DNA of 64,000 nt, taken from contig CAWICB010000003.1 of NCBI GenBank assembly GCA_963834515.1, positions 248,001-312,000 on the forward strand, written 5' to 3'. Both the position numbers and the translations under genes were made by a program. Position 1 is the first letter of the stretch; every line of letters starts with the position of its first letter. This DNA comes from RYN-230 sp963834515. GTDB taxonomy: Bacteria; Actinomycetota; Actinomycetes; Streptosporangiales; Streptosporangiaceae. Below the pieces are notes generated by a model. That model had not been told where the DNA came from, did no database searches, and saw only the letters and a list, made by a program, of their open reading frames with translations. Positions 36,339-45,144 of the stretch are shown here, in pieces.

Positions 36339-37816
36339 CTACTGAGGCCGGACCAGGGGGAACAGCGTGGTCTCCCGGATGCTCTCACCGGTGAGCATGA
36401 TCAGCACCCGGTCGATGCCCACCCCCACCCCGCCGGACGGCGGCATGCCGTACTCCAGCGCCTGCAGGAAGTCCTCGTCCAGCTGCATGGCCTCCGGGTC
36501 GCCCCCGGCCGCCAGCCGCGACTGGGCGGTCAGCCGCTGCCGCTCCTCGACCGGGTCGACCAGCTCCGAGTACCCGGTGCCGATCTCGGTGCCGAACGCG
36601 ACCAGATCCCACCGCTCGGCCAGCCTCGGGTCGGCCCGGTGCGCCCGGGTCAGCGGGGACACCTCGACCGGGAAGTCACGGTAGAACGTGGGCTCGACGG
36701 TGCGCTCCTCGACCAGCCGCTCGTACATTTCCAGCACGAGCTGGCCATGCCCCCAGCCCGGCTCGGTGGGCACGCCGGCCTGGCCGCACAGCTCGCGCAG
36801 CCGCTGCTCGCTGGTGCCCGGGTCGATCTGCTCGCCGAGCGCGGCCGAGATCGCGCCGTACACGGTCGCCGAGCGCCATTCGCCGCTGAGGTCGTACTCC
36901 TGGCCGTCGCGCCGGGCCACCGCGGCACCGAACGCCGCCTCGGCCGCGTCCTGGATCAGCTCCCTGGTCAGCCTGCCGATCGAGTTGTAGTCGCCGTACG
37001 CCTCGTACGCCTCCAGCATGGTGAACTCGGGGTTGTGCGTGGCGTCCACGCCCTCGTTGCGGAAGATGCGGCCGATCTCGTACACCTTCTCGATGCCCCC
37101 CACGATCAGCCGCTTGAGGTGCAGCTCCAGCGCGATCCGCAGGTACAGCTCCAGGTTGTAGGCGTTGATCCGGGTGCGGAACGGGCGGGCGTTGGCCCCG
37201 CCGTGCACCGTCTGCAGCACCGGCGTCTCCACCTCGAGGAAGCCCCTCGCGTTCAGGCCCTGCCGGAACGCCGCCAGCACCGCGCCGCGCAGTTCCGCGT
37301 TCCGCCGGGCGCCCGGATTGACGATCAGATCCACATAACGCCGCCGCACGCGTTCCCCGGGATCGGTCAGCCCGTGGTGCTTTTCGGGCAGCGGCCGCAG
37401 CCCCTTGGCCGTGATGGCATAGCTGTCGGCGAGAATGGACAGCTCGCCGCGGCGGGACGCGATCACCTCGCCGGTGACCCCGATGTGGTCGCCCAGGTCG
37501 ATGTCCCGCTTCCACGCGTCCAGCGCCTCGGGGCCGACCCGGTCCAGCGACACCATGACCTGGATGTCGCCGGTGCCGTCCCGGATGGTGGCGAAGCTCA
37601 GCTTGCCGCCGGGACGGGACAGCATGACCCGGCCGGTGACCCCCACCACCTCCCCGGTGTGCGTGTCCGGGGCCAGGCCCGGGTGCGGGCGCGCACCTCG
37701 GCGATGGTGGCCGTGCGCGGGTAGCCGACCGGGTAGGGGTCCACACCGGACTCGAGCAGCCGCTGGCGCTTGTCCAGCCGGACCTTCATCTGCTCCGGAA
37801 CGTGATCGTCTTCCAC
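36339..37816 (-). CDS. lysS: lysyl-tRNA synthetase (class II), with a -1 frameshift near 37690
   Basis: Charges tRNA(Lys). The main frame (36339 to about 37685) contains the OB-fold TGEVVGVTGRVMLSRPGGKL, class II motif 2 (YEIGRIFRNEGVDATHNPEF) and motif 3 (GVGVGIDRVLIMLTG). The N-terminus (EQMKVRLDKRQRLLESGVDPYP) is in another frame from GTG 37816. The join is at VRART / PGLAPD, where one base is missing in a CACCCGGGCC context. Re-reading one C gives a normal 492-aa protein. A base missing from the consensus is likelier than a broken essential gene, unless a second lysS exists. It is convergent with the NlpC gene. Confidence 0.92.
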
Positions 37817-37840
37817 CCGGTCGAGGCTACAGTCCAAGGG

Positions 37841-38278
37841 GTGCGGATCAGCGTGGGGCAGTACGAACTGGACGACGACCCGAGCCGGGTGGACCGGGAC
37901 GCGCTGTGGGCGTTCCTGTCCACCGAGGCGTACTGGGGCCGGTGGCGCACCCGCAGCGTGGTCGATCAGCAACTGGACAGTGCCTGGCGGGTGGTCGGCG
38001 TGTACCAGGCCGGCACCGGCGTGATGGTCGGCTTCGCCCGGGCCATCTCGGACGGCGCCGGCTTCGCCTACCTGGCCGACGTGTACGTCGACAAGCCGCA
38101 CCGCGGGCAGGGCCTCGGGGTCGAACTGGTGGCCACGATGATCGACCGCGGCCCGGGCGCCGGATTCCGCTGGACGCTGCACACCTCGGACGCACACGAG
38201 CTGTACGAGCGGTTTGGGTTCACCCGCCCAGACCGGACCTACCTGGAGCGTCCCGGGACGACACCGGCCACGAGCTGA
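37841..38278 (+). CDS. GNAT family acetyltransferase
   Basis: 145 aa. The acetyl-CoA binding pattern is clear: VYVDKPHRGQGLGVELVATMI, preceded by the beta strands AFAYLADVYV-like (GFAYLADVYV) and followed by LYERFGF near the C-terminus. Substrate unknown. GTG 37841 is preferred over a GTG at 37802 that would overlap the lysS promoter side. It is divergent from lysS, and its 3' end overlaps the coaX 3' end by 59 bp. Confidence 0.82.
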   Translation: MRISVGQYELDDDPSRVDRDALWAFLSTEAYWGRWRTRSVVDQQLDSAWRVVGVYQAGTGVMVGFARAISDGAGFAYLADVYVDKPHRGQGLGVELVATMIDRGPGAGFRWTLHTSDAHELYERFGFTRPDRTYLERPGTTPATS

Positions 38279-39057
38279 AGTTGCGCTCGAACACCAGCCG
38301 CAGGCCGATCAGGGTCAGCCACGGCTCGTGCGCGTCGATGATGCTCACCTCGTCGATGACCAGCGGGGCCAGCCCCCCGGTGGCGATGATCGTCACCGAC
38401 CCGGGGTCGTCCGGGGCCAGCTCGGCGGCCATCCGCCCGGCGATGCTCTGCACCTGCCCGGCGAACCCGTAGATGATCCCGGACTGCAGCGCCTCCACGG
38501 TGTTCTTCCCGATCACGTGCTGCGGCCGGGCCAGCTCGACCCTGAGCAGCTGGGCCGCCCGCCGGGTCAGCGCGTCCACCGAGATCTCGATGCCGGGCGC
38601 CAGCGCCCCGCCGACGAACTCACCCCGCTCGCTGACCGCGTCGAAGTTGGTCGACGTGCCGAAGTCCACCACGACGGCCGGCCCGCCGAACAGGTGCGCC
38701 GCGGCCACCGTGTTCATGATCCGGTCAGCTGCCGACTTCCTTGGGGTTGTCCATCCGGACCGACACCCCGGTGCGCACCCCGGGTTCCACGATCAGCGCG
38801 GGCACGTCGCTGTAGTAGCGGCGGCACATCTCGCGCAGCTCGTGCAGCACCGACGGGACCGTGGAGCACAGCGCGATCCCGCTCAGGTCCGGGTCCTTGA
38901 CCAGGGAACTCTGGCTGAGCAGGCCCTGCAGCAGCACGGCGATCTCGTCGGCGGTGCGGACCGGGTCGGTGGCGATACGCCAGTGCTCCACGATCTGGTC
39001 ACCGTCGAAGATGCCCAGCACCGTATTGGTGTTCCCGACGTCGATGGTCAGCAGCAC
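38220..39057 (-). CDS. coaX: type III pantothenate kinase, with a +1 frameshift near 38733
   Basis: First step of coenzyme A synthesis. N-terminal part: LLTIDVGNTNTVLGIFDG with the Asp-containing phosphate loop, CSTVPSVLHELREM and VRMDNPKEVG, after which the frame stops (AGC TGA). The next frame continues ADRIMNTVAAAHLFGG, VVVDFGTSTNFDAVS, GALAPGIEISVDAL, GKNTVEALQSGIIYGFAGQV and ATGGLAPLV. One extra base at about 38733 explains it. Corrected length is about 278 aa. GTG 39057 has AGGAG five bases upstream; GTG 39063 is possible. It lies between panC and lysS on the same strand, an arrangement common in actinobacteria. Confidence 0.9.
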
Positions 39058-39076
39058 GGCCACTCCTGGCGATGTT

Positions 39077-39940
39077 TCAGTCCGCGGCGCCGAGGCGCAG
39101 CAGGGTGTTGTCGATCAGCCGGGTCGCCCCGACCCGCGCGGCGGCCAGCAGCCTGGTGTCGCCGGTGAAGTCCTCCGGCACGGGCCGGAGGTCCGGCTCG
39201 CTGGCCAGGGCCAGGTAGTCCAGCTGCAGCGGCGGGTCCACCGGCTGGCTGAGCACGTCCCCGGCCGCCTTGAGCACGGCGGCCGGGCCGCCGGGCGCCG
39301 CCTCCCGGCCGGCGCGCAGCGCGGCCGGCAGCAGCAGCGCGGTGCGCCGCTCCGGCCCGGACAGGAACCGGTTCCGGCTGGAGATGGCCAGCCCGTCGTC
39401 GTCCCGCACGGTAGGCACCCCGGCGATCTCGATGCCGAGGTCGAGGTCGGCGGCCATCCGGCGGACCAGGGCCAGCTGCTGCGCATCCTTCTCACCGAAC
39501 ACGGCTATATCCGGCGCGGTGAGCTGGAACAGCTTGAGCACCACAGTGAGCACGCCGGCGAAGTGCCCGGGCCGTGACTCGCCTTCCAGCAGCTGCCCCA
39601 GCTCCCCGGGGTCGACCGTGATGCGCTGCGGCCGGGGGTACATGACCGCGGCGTCCGGGGCGAAGATCAGGTCGGCACCCTCGTCCGCGCAGATCCGCAC
39701 GTCGTCATCCATGGTGCGCGGGTAGCGGTCGAGGTCGGCGGCCTCGCCGAACTGGAGCGGGTTGACGAAGATGGACACCAGCACGCTGCCCTCCGGCCCG
39801 GCCAGCTCGCGGGCCCGGCGGAGCAGCACCCGGTGCCCGTGGTGCAGCGCGCCCATGGTCGGCACCAGCACGACCGGGCACCCCAGCGGCCGCCGGGCCG
39901 CATCCAGGCCGAGCCTGGTCCGGGCCACCACCGGCATCAT
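39077..39940 (-). CDS. panC: pantothenate synthetase
   Basis: Joins pantoate and beta-alanine using ATP. 287 aa with the HIGH-like signature PTMGALHHGHRVLLRRA, SIFVNPLQFGEAADLDRYPR, VFGEKDAQQLALVRRMAADL and the KMSKS-like SSRNRFL. Start ATG 39940 overlaps the stop of the DUF2520 gene (ATGA). It precedes coaX by 19 bp, so synthesis and phosphorylation of pantothenate are encoded together. Confidence 0.97.
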   Translation of the reverse strand: MMPVVARTRLGLDAARRPLGCPVVLVPTMGALHHGHRVLLRRARELAGPEGSVLVSIFVNPLQFGEAADLDRYPRTMDDDVRICADEGADLIFAPDAAVMYPRPQRITVDPGELGQLLEGESRPGHFAGVLTVVLKLFQLTAPDIAVFGEKDAQQLALVRRMAADLDLGIEIAGVPTVRDDDGLAISSRNRFLSGPERRTALLLPAALRAGREAAPGGPAAVLKAAGDVLSQPVDPPLQLDYLALASEPDLRPVPEDFTGDTRLLAAARVGATRLIDNTLLRLGAAD

Positions 39941-40833
39941 CGCGGGGCCCCGGACAGCACGTCCAGCAGGCGCTGGGCATCGGGGGCGCTGAGGATGCCG
40001 GCCGCCAGCGCCCGGTCGGCAGTCAGCCGGGCCAGCGCGACGTAAGCGCGCAGCGCCTCCGGGGAGGTGTGCTGGAGCGCGGTGATGTGCCCGGCCACGG
40101 TGTCCGCGTCACCGCGCGCCACCGGGCCGGTGAGCCCGGCGTCGCCGAGCCGCAGCGCGTTGTCCAGCGCGGCGAACAGCAGCGGGGTGAGCATCCGGGA
40201 CGGCTCGGCCACCCCGGCCGCGCGGAGCAGGTCGCCGGACTGCGCCACCAGGGCGACCAGGTGGTTGGCCGCGCTGGCCAGCCCGGCGTGGTACAGCGCC
40301 CGGTTCGCCTCGTCGATGACGACCGGCTCGCCACCCATCTCGATGACCAGCGCCTCGGCCGCGGGCAGCACCGGCGCCGGCGCGGTCACCCCGAACGAGA
40401 TCCCGGCCAGCCGGTCAAGATCGTCCGGCCGACCGGTGAACGTCATCACCGGGTGCAGGGCCATCGGCAGCGCGCCCTGCCGGGTGGCGGGCTCCAGCAC
40501 GGCCGCGCCGTAGCGGCCGCTGGTGTGGACCAGCAGCCGGCCGGCCAGCGGCGCGCCGGTGCTGGCCAGCCCGGTCACCAGGCCGGGCAGCACGTCGTCG
40601 GGCACGGTGAGCAGGACCAGGTCGGCCGCTTCGAGGACGCCGCGCGGCTCCTTGACCGGCACGCCGGGCAGCATCCGCCCGGCCGCGGCCCGGGACCGCT
40701 CCGACACGGCGGAGACCGCGACTATCTGGTGTCCGGCCCGGGCCAGGGCGGCTCCCAGCACGGCGCCCACCCGGCCGGTCCCGATCACACCGGCTCTGAG
40801 CCGGGCCGGGCGCAGGCTGGCTTGATCCGCCAT
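39937..40833 (-). CDS. Rossmann-like and DUF2520 domain oxidoreductase
   Basis: 298 aa. N-terminal Rossmann fold (RAGVIGTGRVGAVLGAALARAGH) and a C-terminal helical DUF2520 domain (ALYHAGLASAANHLVALVAQ), overall like ketopantoate/6-phosphogluconate dehydrogenase relatives. ATG 40833 follows GGAGGC. The 4-bp overlap with panC suggests a role in pantoate or pantothenate supply, perhaps ketopantoate reduction; this is inferred from position only. Confidence 0.85.
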   Translation of the reverse strand: MADQASLRPARLRAGVIGTGRVGAVLGAALARAGHQIVAVSAVSERSRAAAGRMLPGVPVKEPRGVLEAADLVLLTVPDDVLPGLVTGLASTGAPLAGRLLVHTSGRYGAAVLEPATRQGALPMALHPVMTFTGRPDDLDRLAGISFGVTAPAPVLPAAEALVIEMGGEPVVIDEANRALYHAGLASAANHLVALVAQSGDLLRAAGVAEPSRMLTPLLFAALDNALRLGDAGLTGPVARGDADTVAGHITALQHTSPEALRAYVALARLTADRALAAGILSAPDAQRLLDVLSGAPR

Positions 40834-40951
40834 TGCCTCCGTCCTCTCGCTGGCGTCCGGGGGTGGGTACCGAACGGCAGTGATCAGCATAACCGTGCCC
40901 GCCGGGCCAGCTGCCCCGGGCGGCGCCGGGCGGCGCACTAGAGTCTGCTGG

Positions 40952-42016
40952 GTGTGGAAGACCTGGCAAACGGCCATGCAGGAGGCGCTGTACGGACCGG
41001 GCGGTTTCTATGCCCGTGGCGAACGGCCGGCCGCGCACTTCCGCACCTCGGTGCACACGTCGGCGCGTTACGCGGCCGCGGTGGTGGCTCTGCTCCAGGA
41101 CGTCGACGCCGCGCTGGGCTACCCGGGCCGGCTGGACGTGGTGGACATCGGCGCCGGCCAGGGTGAGCTGCTCAGCCAGCTGCTGGCCCTGGCCGGGCCA
41201 GCGCTGGCCGGGCGGATCTGCGCCCACGCCATCGAGGTGGCGCCCCGGCCGCCCGGGCTGGACGAGCGGCTGCGCTGGTCGGCTGCCCCGCCGGAACGGG
41301 TCACCGGGCTCGTCATCGCCAGTGAGTGGCTGGACAACATCCCGCTCGACGTGGCCGAGCTGGCCGCGGGCGGGCCGCGGCTGGTGCTGGTGAACACGTC
41401 GACCGGGGCGGAGCGCACCGGGCCCGCCGTCACCGGCGCCGACCTGGCCTGGCTGCGCCGGTGGTGGCCACTGCCCGGGGCGGGCGACCGGGCCGAGCTG
41501 GGCGCGCCCCGCTGCGCGGCGTGGGCCGGGGTGATCGGCCGGCTGGACCGCGGCGTGGCCGTGGCCGCCGACTACGGGCACCGGCGGGACGGCCGCCCGC
41601 TGGCCGGGACGCTGGCCGGCTTCCACCGCGGCCGTCCGGTGCGCCCGGTCCCGGACGGCTCCCGGGACATCACCGCGCACGTGGCCGTGGACGCGTGCGC
41701 CGCGGCCGGGGTTGCGGCCGGCGCGACCACGACCCTGCTCACCACGCAGCGGGCGGCGCTGCGGGCGCTGGGGCTGACCGGACAGCGTCCCGGGCTGCAG
41801 CACGCCGACCGCGATCCGGCGGGCTACCTGGCCGCGCTGCGCCAGGCAGCCGAGGAGGCCGTGCTCACCGATCCCGCCGGGCTGGGCGGGTTCAGCTGGC
41901 TGGTCCAGGCCGTCCGGCTGCCCATTCCCGGGCCGCTGGCCAGCCTCGCCGCGGCGCCGGGGGGCGTTCGGCAGGATAGTTCCGGGGCCGGGGTGGGCGC
42001 GGGGCGGACGCGGTGA
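40952..42016 (+). CDS. MidA/NDUFAF7-type SAM-dependent methyltransferase
   Basis: 354 aa, COG1565-like. Motif I is VVDIGAGQGELLSQLLAL; RFGPGGFYARGERPAAHFRTS-like N-terminus (YGPGGFYARG, HFRTSVHTS), ASEWLDNIPLDV and VAADYGHRRDG are characteristic of the family. Mitochondrial NDUFAF7 dimethylates an arginine of complex I subunit NDUFS2, the NuoD homologue. Here the gene overlaps a NuoD paralogue by 4 bp (GTGA), which suggests that protein is its substrate. GTG 40952 matches the family start. It is divergent from the DUF2520 gene. Confidence 0.87.
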   Translation: MWKTWQTAMQEALYGPGGFYARGERPAAHFRTSVHTSARYAAAVVALLQDVDAALGYPGRLDVVDIGAGQGELLSQLLALAGPALAGRICAHAIEVAPRPPGLDERLRWSAAPPERVTGLVIASEWLDNIPLDVAELAAGGPRLVLVNTSTGAERTGPAVTGADLAWLRRWWPLPGAGDRAELGAPRCAAWAGVIGRLDRGVAVAADYGHRRDGRPLAGTLAGFHRGRPVRPVPDGSRDITAHVAVDACAAAGVAAGATTTLLTTQRAALRALGLTGQRPGLQHADRDPAGYLAALRQAAEEAVLTDPAGLGGFSWLVQAVRLPIPGPLASLAAAPGGVRQDSSGAGVGAGRTR

Positions 42017-43200
42017 ACGAGGCGGCACCACGGCAGGTGGACGCGGTGACTGGCGGCTGGGCCGCGCCGGGCGCAGACCTGGTGCTCGACCTGGGGGCCG
42101 GGCATCCGTCCGGGCCCGGCCTGCTCCGGCTCAAGCTGGGGCTGGACGGGGACCGGGTGGTCACGGCCGAGCCGGTCATCGGGTACGTGCACCGCGGCGC
42201 GGAGAAGCTGTTCGAGGCGCGCGACTACCGGCAGATCATCGTGCTGGCCAACCGGCACGACTGGCTGGGCGCGTTCGCCAGCGAACTCGGCGTGGTGCTG
42301 GCCGCGGAGCGGCTGGCCGGGATCGAGGTGCCGCCGCGCGGGGTGTGGGCCCGGACCCTGCTGGCCGAGCTCAACCGGGTGCTGAGCCACCTGGCGTTCC
42401 TCGGTTCCTACCCGCCGGAGACCGCCGCGGGCCGCCCCGCGGAGGCCGGTGCGGCCGCGGCGGCGGAGGCGGCGGCGCGGGCAGCCAGGGAACGGCTGCT
42501 CGCGGTCATGGAGGAGATCGCCGGCGGCCGGATGCACTACATGTTCAACCGGGTCGGCGGCCTGAAGGAAGAACTGCCCGCCGGGTGGCTCGGCCGGGCC
42601 GGCACGGCGGCCGCCGCGGTGCGCGCGGACCTGCCGCGGATCGGGGCCGTGGTGCTGGGCAGCGAACGGTTCCGCAGCCGGGCCGCGGGAGCCGGTGTGC
42701 TGTCCGCCGGCCAGGTGCTGCAATACGGCGTCAGCGGGCCGGCCGCCCGGGCCAGCGGGGTGGATTTCGACCTGCGCCGGGACGAGCCGTACCTGGCCTA
42801 CGCCGAGCTGGCCGGCACCATGCGGGTGGTCACCCGGACGGCCGGCGACTGCCTGGCCCGGTTCGAGTGCCTGCTGGACCAGATCACGGTGTCCCTGGAT
42901 CTGGTCGATGCGTGCGCCAGCAGGCTGGCCAGCCTGCCCCGGGGCCCGCTCAGCGCACGCATCCCCAAGGTGCTCAGGATTCCTGAGGGAGACGTGTACA
43001 CCTGGACCGAGGGGCCGCTCGGGCTGAACGGGTATTACCTGGTCTCCCGGGGCGGCAAGACACCGTGGCGGCTCAAGGTGCGGTCCGCGTCGTTCAGCAA
43101 CGTGCAGGTGCTGGGCGAACTGCTGCCCGGGCACCGGCTGGCCGAGCTGACCACGATCCTGGGCTCGATGTTCTTCGTCGTGGGCGACATGGACCGGTAG
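42013..43200 (+). CDS. NuoD-like (NADH-quinone oxidoreductase 49-kDa subunit) paralogue
   Basis: 395 aa, similar over its length to NuoD / [NiFe]-hydrogenase large subunits: EPVIGYVHRGAEKLFEARDY, LLAELNRVLSHLAFLG, GRMHYMFNRVGGLKEELP, then ESLRGP-like region replaced by RIPKVLRIPEGDVYTWTEG, and a C-terminal SFSNVQVLGELLPGHRLAELTTILGSM. It stands outside any nuo operon; no other complex I gene is near. An Ala/Glu-rich insert (AAAAAEAAARAARE) lies mid-protein. The start GTG 42013 overlaps the methyltransferase stop. Its role is unknown; a stray complex I-like module is most likely. Confidence 0.85.
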   Translation: MNEAAPRQVDAVTGGWAAPGADLVLDLGAGHPSGPGLLRLKLGLDGDRVVTAEPVIGYVHRGAEKLFEARDYRQIIVLANRHDWLGAFASELGVVLAAERLAGIEVPPRGVWARTLLAELNRVLSHLAFLGSYPPETAAGRPAEAGAAAAAEAAARAARERLLAVMEEIAGGRMHYMFNRVGGLKEELPAGWLGRAGTAAAAVRADLPRIGAVVLGSERFRSRAAGAGVLSAGQVLQYGVSGPAARASGVDFDLRRDEPYLAYAELAGTMRVVTRTAGDCLARFECLLDQITVSLDLVDACASRLASLPRGPLSARIPKVLRIPEGDVYTWTEGPLGLNGYYLVSRGGKTPWRLKVRSASFSNVQVLGELLPGHRLAELTTILGSMFFVVGDMDR

Positions 43201-43310
43201 CGGGCTGGGCGGCCTGGGCTGGGCGGCCCGGGCTGGGCGGCCCGGGTGGCCTGGGTGGCCCGGGTGGCCGGGTGGCCCGGGTGGCCCGGGTGGCCGACGG
43301 GACCGCATGG
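43201..43310. repeat. GGGTGGCCC / GGGCTGGGCGGCC low-complexity repeat tract
   Basis: Directly after the NuoD-like stop: three units of about GGGCTGGGCGGCC then about eight units of GGGTGGCC(C), in part a 9-bp tandem repeat. The remaining gap to the GntR stop at 43448 shows no gene. An ATGNAACAGCCATG motif occurs twice (43311-43324 and 43342-43354) with no evident function. Confidence 0.75.
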
Positions 43311-43447
43311 ATGTAACAGCCATGCGCCGGGGGCCACGTGAATGAAACAGCCATGTGGTTCGACGGCTGTGGCTGCCGGTGCGGCTGAAAGATCGGCGTG
43401 GTGGGCTAGGGCTGGTTCGCGGGGTCAGCGGGCCGGGACGGCGGGGG

Positions 43448-43714
43448 TCAGTCGCCCGGGTCGCCGGGCCGCAGGCCGCGGGCGCTGGCCACGAACGTGC
43501 CGCGGCCCTGCCGGGTGATGATCAGGCCGCGCTCACGGAGCAGCTTCATCGCATGCCGGACGGTCTGGTAGGCGACGCCGTACTGCTCGGCCAGATCCCG
43601 CTCGGACGGCAGCCGGTGGGTGATCTCACCGGCTTCGATGCGCACCTGGATATTGTCCGCGACTTGCACGTACGCGAAGTCGGCAGCCAATGGATCGACC
43701 GGGGACGCACCCAC
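43448..43714 (-). CDS. short GntR-type winged-helix regulator
   Basis: An 88-aa protein that is essentially only the GntR DNA-binding domain: VADNIQVRIEAGEITHRLPS, ERDLAEQYGVAYQTVRHAMK and LLRERGLIITRQGRGTFV. There is no effector domain, so it may respond through protein contacts or level. GTG 43714 is the start that keeps the whole domain. It is divergent from a small unknown gene, with an AT-rich palindrome between them. Confidence 0.87.
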   Translation of the reverse strand: MGASPVDPLAADFAYVQVADNIQVRIEAGEITHRLPSERDLAEQYGVAYQTVRHAMKLLRERGLIITRQGRGTFVASARGLRPGDPGD

Positions 43715-43764
43715 ATGATCAAGGTATGCACCACCGCGAGCTGTCTAAACTTCTGCTAGCACTC

Positions 43765-43791
43765 AGTGCTCTATATGCTCTATAGTGCTCT
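43765..43791. promoter_or_regulatory. putative GntR operator in the divergent spacer
   Basis: AT-rich segment in a GC-rich genome: inverted repeat CTATA-TGCTC-TATAG (43771-43785), flanked by a direct repeat AGTGCTCT at 43765-43772 and 43784-43791. The second copy ends 2 bp before the ATG of the small gene, so binding there would block its transcription or translation. Confidence 0.55.
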
Positions 43792-43792
43792 C

Positions 43793-44020
43793 ATGGCTGA
43801 GAGCGAACCCAGTGATTTAGCAGGCGACGGTCCGGTGAGCGGGGTTCCGTCCTGGTGGCCGTACGCCGCGGAATGGCCGGGCTGGCATGTCTGGCGGGGG
43901 ATCAGCGGGCTGGTCTACGCGAGGCGGCTGAACACGTCCCCGCCGATCGTGGTCCGCGGCGAGGACGCCGTCGACCTGCGCGACGCGATCCACCGCGAGG
44001 AGTTCCTGCGCTCGTGCTGA
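43793..44020 (+). CDS. small hypothetical protein, 75 aa
   Basis: Acidic start followed by a Trp-rich core (WWPYAAEWPGWHVWRGISGL) and VVRGEDAVDLRDAIHREEF. No membrane segment and no named family. The pattern, and its position divergent from a one-domain GntR gene, resemble small actinobacterial proteins paired with such regulators. ATG 43793 is chosen; in-frame codons at 43766 lie within the operator-like repeats. No strong SD is seen, so it may be leaderless. Confidence 0.65.
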   Translation: MAESEPSDLAGDGPVSGVPSWWPYAAEWPGWHVWRGISGLVYARRLNTSPPIVVRGEDAVDLRDAIHREEFLRSC

Positions 44021-44024
44021 GGAC

Positions 44025-44091
44025 GCCCGGGCATCCCGCGCTCCGGGCATCCCGCGCCCGGGCATCCCGCGCCCGGGCATCCCGCGCCCGG
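44025..44091. repeat. 15-bp tandem repeat, about 4 units
   Basis: Four copies of CCCGGGCATCCCGCG, one with a one-base insertion, just after the stop of the small gene. Each unit contains CCCGGG. No function evident. Confidence 0.85.
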
Positions 44092-44130
44092 GCGACCGGC
44101 GCGGGCACCCGGCGCGCGGGCGGCTTGGGG

Positions 44131-44601
44131 TCAGCGCCGGGTTTCGGTGGGCTGGCTGTCCTGCTCGTCATCGGTGGGCACCCGGCAGCTGTTCTCCAGG
44201 TACAGGGCGCCGAGCAGCAGCACGACCGCGGCCAGCACGGTGCCGCCCGCCGCAAAAGCGTCATTGCGCGGCACGGATTTGTTCAGTGAGCTGGTGAGAT
44301 AGATGAGGAAGCCAAGAGCCAGGCCGCCGATTACGGCGGCCGCGTGCGAACTGGCCTTGCCCAGGGCGGCCATCCGGACCGCGGCCAGCGGGGCGACCGG
44401 CTTGAGCCCGGGGCCGCCCCGGATCCTGGCCCGGAGGTTCCGGCCACTGAGCGCCTCGGCCACCCCGAGCAGCACCATGGCCGCGGCCGCCGTCCAGGGC
44501 AGCGGCGGCAGCGAGGCGTACACCGCGCGGAGCACCAGCCAGGCCAGCACCGTGCAGACGGCCGCGATGACCGCCAGCACCCAGAGCCGGGTCGGAGTCA
44601 T
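44131..44601 (-). CDS. DUF3180 family membrane protein
   Basis: 156 aa with four hydrophobic helices (LWVLAVIAAVCTVLAWLVL, PPLPWTAAAAMVLLGVAE, AAAVIGGLALGFLIYL, GTVLAAVVLLLGALYL). The loop LKPVAPLAAVRMAALGKASSH is characteristic of this actinobacterial family. Function unknown. Start ATG 44601 overlaps the folK stop (ATGA). It is regularly found downstream of folK in actinobacteria. Confidence 0.92.
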   Translation of the reverse strand: MTPTRLWVLAVIAAVCTVLAWLVLRAVYASLPPLPWTAAAAMVLLGVAEALSGRNLRARIRGGPGLKPVAPLAAVRMAALGKASSHAAAVIGGLALGFLIYLTSSLNKSVPRNDAFAAGGTVLAAVVLLLGALYLENSCRVPTDDEQDSQPTETRR

Positions 44602-45140
44602 GGCGGCGGCCGCAGCGTGACGTCGCCGAGCCGCCGGACCCCCGACCGGCCCACCGCAGCCAGCAGGTCCGAGACGTGGCCCTGGCCTGGGATCTCAGCG
44701 CCCGGTTCCGCGTCCAGCCACGGGGCCAGCACGAACGCACGCTCCCAGGCCCGTGGGTGCGGCAGGGTCAGGGCCGGATCATCACTCACCACGTCACCGT
44801 AAACGATGATGTCGACATCCAGCGTCCGTGGTCCCCAGACCTCCGGCCGGGTCCGGTGGAACGCCTGCTCAGCCTGCTGGCACCGGCGCAGCAGTGCGGC
44901 CGGGGAGAGCGTGGTCCGCGCTACGAGCACCGCGTTGAGGTACTCCGGCTGCGGCGGGCCGCCCACCGGGACCGTCTCGTACACCGGGGAGAGCGCGACC
45001 AGGGTCAGCGCGCGCTCGGCCAGCAGGGTAGTGACCCCGCCCTGCAACGTGGCCAGCCGGTCACCCAGGTTGCTGCCCAGGGCGAGAACGGCGTGCTGGC
45101 CCGGCTCATCCGGGGCCGGGGACGGGAGGCTGCCGGTCAT
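44598..45140 (-). CDS. folK: HPPK, 2-amino-4-hydroxy-6-hydroxymethyldihydropteridine pyrophosphokinase
   Basis: Transfers pyrophosphate from ATP to hydroxymethyldihydropterin in folate synthesis. 180 aa, with VLALGSNLGDRLATL, SPVYETVPVGG, EQAFHRTRPEVWGPRTLDVDIIVYGD (quoted in part: WGPRTLDVDIIVYGD) and LPHPRAWERAFVLAPW. ATG 45140 begins 4 bp after the folB stop. Part of a folP-folB-folK-DUF3180 run. Confidence 0.97.
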   Translation of the reverse strand: MTGSLPSPAPDEPGQHAVLALGSNLGDRLATLQGGVTTLLAERALTLVALSPVYETVPVGGPPQPEYLNAVLVARTTLSPAALLRRCQQAEQAFHRTRPEVWGPRTLDVDIIVYGDVVSDDPALTLPHPRAWERAFVLAPWLDAEPGAEIPGQGHVSDLLAAVGRSGVRRLGDVTLRPPP

Positions 45141-45144
45141 GGCA

